From: Deltaproteobacteria bacterium
GTDB taxonomy: Bacteria > Desulfobacterota > Desulfobacteria > Desulfobacterales > ETH-SRB1
Assembly (NCBI GenBank): GCA_030627405.1
Contig: DAOUSD010000055.1
Location: 1-8,008, forward strand
Reading direction: 5' to 3'
Length of the DNA stretch: 8,008 nucleotides
The position numbers were made by a program, and so were the translations under genes. Numbering within the stretch: the stretch's first letter is position 1; each line of letters opens with the position of its first letter. Shown piece by piece: positions 6,125 through 8,008 of the stretch. The notes under the pieces are model-generated. The model did no database searches, was not told where the DNA came from, and saw only the letters and a list, made by a program, of their open reading frames with translations.

Positions 6125-7354
6125 ATGAAACTCTTTTTCCACAGGACTGCGTACTATATAATTGTTTTCTCTGTCATATTCAATGCATTTATAGTGAATG
6201 CAGAGGCACTTAATTTTGAACAGATCAAACAGAAAGCATTAAATAACAATCCTGGCCTGTCTGCCGGAAACAGTGCCATAAAAGCGGCTGAAGCAGAAAT
6301 CCTGCAGGCCGGCGCAATTCTGAACCCGGAACTGGAAATCAGTTCCGAAAACTTTGGTGAAAATGCAATTGAAGTGGTACTGACCCAGCCGGTTGAAATC
6401 GGGGGCAAACGCAATGCCCGCATTCAACTGGCCCGGAAAGCCCTTCGCGCGGCAGAGCTTGAAAACGATGCAACCCGTCTCGGGCTGGAAGCGGAGATTA
6501 TCCGGCGGTGCGTGCCTATACCGGGTTTACAGAAAAAAATAGCTGTCCTTGATTCCCTGGCATCGGTCATGTGGGAAAGCCTTACAGACATAAAACGTCG
6601 CATCCAGGCAGGCGCAACCATGGAGGCAGATGCACTCAGGACCGAAATGGAACTGGATGAACTTTTCATGGAAAAGGCTGCCTTAAACAGACAACTTAAC
6701 CAGCAGAAAAAGGAATTGGCCGCGTTGTGGGGAAATACCGATGATGCGGACATGCAACTTGCATTTACACTGAATACCGCAATATCGCTGCCGCAGCAGC
6801 CTGAGATACTGAAAAAAATTCACGAACATCCGGAAGGAAAACTGCTGAAACTTAACCAGGAAACAGCAGCAGCCGAAATTCGGCAACTGAAAGCAGAGGC
6901 ATTTCCGGAACTGGCCATAAGCGCAGGTTATCTTCGCAATAATGAGGATGATGAGAATGCGGTGATCGCAGGCATGTCGATTTCTCTGCCGCTTTTTAAC
7001 AGGAATAAAAGAGCCATTTTGTCAAAAGGTCATGAAGTGACGGCAGCCGGAAAGAAATTCCAGGCGTTTTTTGTAGAACGTACTACTGAAGCAGGCACGA
7101 TCCTTTCTGAGATTGAAAATACCACTGAAGCGTTTTCCGTTTTAACTGAAAAGCTGCAGCCAAAGGCAAAAAATGTTTATGCGCTTCTTGAGCGTTACTA
7201 CAAACATGGAAGTATCAGTATCCTCGAAGTTCTTGAAAGCAGACGGAATTTGCTTGAGATTAATCTGTGCCGTATTGATCTGATCACTGAAAATGCACTT
7301 CTTGCTGCCGATCTTATGGAGCTGACTGGAATACCTGTTCAGATTATTAAATAG
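6125..7354 (+). CDS. CzcC/CusC-type outer-membrane efflux channel (TolC family)
   Basis: This 409-residue protein is close to the usual CzcC length. A Sec signal peptide (1-26, cleavage after VNA) leads into two OEP repeats that form the trimeric beta-barrel and alpha-helical tunnel. Hallmarks of the CzcC branch are NPELEISSENFG (68-79), TQPVEIGGKRNARI (87-100), GMSISLPLFNRN (283-294) and the final helix ending LMELTGIPV. It should form the exit duct of a tripartite RND pump with the adaptor encoded next. It has no lipobox, unlike E. coli CusC. The start has AGGAGG at 6111-6116, eight bases before the ATG. CVPIP (129-133) places two prolines in what should be a coiled-coil helix, which is odd. 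The TAG stop is formed by the edge of an insertion-like element. Confidence 0.9.
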   Translation: MKLFFHRTAYYIIVFSVIFNAFIVNAEALNFEQIKQKALNNNPGLSAGNSAIKAAEAEILQAGAILNPELEISSENFGENAIEVVLTQPVEIGGKRNARIQLARKALRAAELENDATRLGLEAEIIRRCVPIPGLQKKIAVLDSLASVMWESLTDIKRRIQAGATMEADALRTEMELDELFMEKAALNRQLNQQKKELAALWGNTDDADMQLAFTLNTAISLPQQPEILKKIHEHPEGKLLKLNQETAAAEIRQLKAEAFPELAISAGYLRNNEDDENAVIAGMSISLPLFNRNKRAILSKGHEVTAAGKKFQAFFVERTTEAGTILSEIENTTEAFSVLTEKLQPKAKNVYALLERYYKHGSISILEVLESRRNLLEINLCRIDLITENALLAADLMELTGIPVQIIK

Positions 7355-7434
7355 TGCCCGAACGAAAAGTATTTTTTTCAATACTGGCAATAGCTTCAAC
7401 TTAGTTATCTATGTGAAGATTTGTGGAAAAGCCA

Positions 7435-7521
7435 TTAGCTCTTAGCAGTTAGCTCTTAGCTGAACGTATTATCTGTTTGATTTTTTAAGCTAAAGGCTAA
7501 CCGCTAAAAGCTAACTGCTAA
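7435..7521. repeat. heptad GCTAA foldback inside the insertion-like element
   Basis: Four heptads of form TTAGCNN (7435-7462) face five of form NNGCTAA (7487-7521) across a 24-nt AT-rich loop. TTAGCAGTTAGCTCTTAGC (7442-7460) pairs with 7503-7521 at 18 of 19 positions, so transcripts through here would form a strong hairpin. The heptads match those at 1-30. There is no T-run directly after the hairpin, so a terminator role is not clear. Confidence 0.75.
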
Positions 7522-7559
7522 AAAACTTCGATTTGAAAATAGCATCCATCTGACTGTAA

Positions 7560-7576
7560 CCTCAGGTATTTTGAGG
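7560..7576. repeat. small hairpin next to the right inverted end
   Basis: CCTCA (7560-7564) and TGAGG (7572-7576) pair around a 7-nt loop, and TTTT of the right inverted end follows directly at 7577. A GC-containing stem followed by four T residues is a weak candidate for a terminator on the plus strand, inside the element and upstream of the adaptor gene. Confidence 0.35.
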
Positions 7577-7609
7577 TTTTCGTTCAGGCACTAAATAAAG
7601 GAGATATAG

Positions 7610-8008
7610 ATGAAACAGAGCAGATTTTTTTTAATTGTTGTTTTCTATGTTCTTCTTCTGCCGGCTGTCTGCCTTGCAATGAAGGAAACGGATCACGACC
7701 ATGACAATCATGACCACGGCCTTCAAGAGGTGCAAGAACCTGATAAACATAACGTTCACAGTAAGCACGGCGATATGGATGTAAAGCATAAAGAAGGAGA
7801 CGATTATGATGGCCATGAACAAGAGGCAGCAGTCGTTTTAACAGACCGAGCCGTGGAATTTGCCGGATTAACCATTGACGTAGTGAACAAAAAATCCATT
7901 GGCAGATCCATTGAACTGCCGGGTGAAATCGGGTTTAATGAAGACCGGCTGGCCCAGATTACACCGCGTTATCCGGGCATTGTAAAAAAAGTGGTAAAAA
8001 AGCTGGGA
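7610..8008 (+). CDS. CzcB/CusB-type periplasmic adaptor, N-terminal part
   Basis: Only the first 133 residues are in the window and the frame is still open at its end. A signal peptide (1-23, cleavage after VCLA) precedes a charged segment (24-72) with nine histidines and many Asp residues, including DHDHDNHDHG at 28-37. From about residue 75 the usual start of heavy-metal membrane fusion proteins is seen: a short strand domain, then the LPGEIGFNEDRLAQITPRYPG segment (split here as ELPGEIGFNE and ITPRYPG), and GIVKKVVKKLG. The protein should link the inner-membrane RND pump to the outer channel and deliver metal to the pump. The His-rich part is a probable metal ligand region, as in CzcB-like proteins, while CusB uses methionines. 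The start has AAGGAG at 7598-7603, six bases before the ATG. The lipobox is absent because valine precedes the cysteine. Confidence 0.88.
   Translation, partial: MKQSRFFLIVVFYVLLLPAVCLAMKETDHDHDNHDHGLQEVQEPDKHNVHSKHGDMDVKHKEGDDYDGHEQEAAVVLTDRAVEFAGLTIDVVNKKSIGRSIELPGEIGFNEDRLAQITPRYPGIVKKVVKKLG

Larger units (their letters stand above)
7352..7593. mobile_element. putative 242-bp MITE-like element at the channel gene stop codon
   Basis: The left end TAGTGCCCGAACGAAAA (7352-7368) and the complement of the right end (7593-7577) match at 16 of 17 positions, differing only at base 8. Each end begins with TA, as expected for a TA target duplication of the mariner/IS630 type. No open reading frame of note lies inside, so the element would need a transposase supplied elsewhere. 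Inside it is a second foldback of GCTAA heptads. Removing the block with one TA restores AAA-TAA as the channel gene end, then 15 nt to the next ATG, with AAGGAG left in place. The inverted ends and spacing are visible; mobility and family are inferred. Confidence 0.65.

Noticed and set aside
7368..7385. AGTATT/AATACT hairpin as a terminator after the channel gene
   Set aside because: The stem is weak and AT-rich, the T residues are in the loop rather than after the stem, and it falls inside the insertion-like element.
7435..7521. CRISPR-like array
   Set aside because: The unit is only 7 bp, with no spacers of regular length between repeats.
7661..7675. Lipoprotein signal at Cys21 of the adaptor
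   Set aside because: The residues before the cysteine are Pro-Ala-Val, not a lipobox; ordinary signal peptidase cleavage after Ala23 fits better.
7631..7822. Minus-strand 63-codon hydrophobic frame
   Set aside because: It is antisense to the His-rich adaptor start; its Met/Val-rich composition is the complement of His/Asp codons.

Overview
The window reads as a Gram-negative chromosome segment of mid-range GC. It encodes an AsmA-like envelope protein, an outer-membrane efflux channel and a periplasmic adaptor. The short heptad GCTAA repeats and the DUF748-type protein suggest Desulfobacterota (the former Deltaproteobacteria). That placement is inference from general familiarity; nothing in the sequence proves it.

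Layout: (1) Positions 1-163 hold GCTAA heptads and an imperfect hairpin. (2) Positions 164-3100 (+) encode a 978-residue DUF748/AsmA-like membrane-anchored protein. (3) Positions 3101-3793 hold a compact toxin-antitoxin module: a promoter with a 15-bp dyad over its -10, a 68-residue AbrB/MazE-fold antitoxin, and a PIN-domain toxin overlapping it by 4 bp. Two related GGGGACA...GGGACGC...TTAAA motifs lie in opposite orientation on either side of the module. (4) Positions 3823-5905 (-) encode an OmpR/CusR-type response regulator followed by an overlapping CusS-like sensor kinase. (5) Positions 5906-6124 are a divergent control region with a 20-bp perfect dyad and a third half-site. (6) Positions 6125-7354 (+) encode a CzcC/CusC-type TolC-family channel. 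(7) Positions 7352-7593 look like a small non-autonomous insertion. (8) Positions 7610-8008 (+) hold the start of a His-rich CzcB/CusB-type adaptor that runs off the window.

The right half is a metal-responsive efflux locus. The two-component system is divergent from the efflux genes, and the shared operator is probably bound by the regulator, controlling both itself and the efflux operon. The RND pump gene would be expected just beyond the window. The His/Asp-rich adaptor N-terminus fits a divalent cation such as Zn, Co, Cd or Ni, or Cu; the metal cannot be fixed from this sequence.

The most unusual feature is the 242-bp block between the channel and adaptor genes. It has 17-bp inverted ends with one mismatch, a TA at each outer edge, and an inner foldback of GCTAA heptads. 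Removing it with one TA restores a TAA stop for the channel gene and a 15-nt gap to the adaptor start, which is normal operon spacing. This supports a MITE-like element that inserted exactly at the stop codon.
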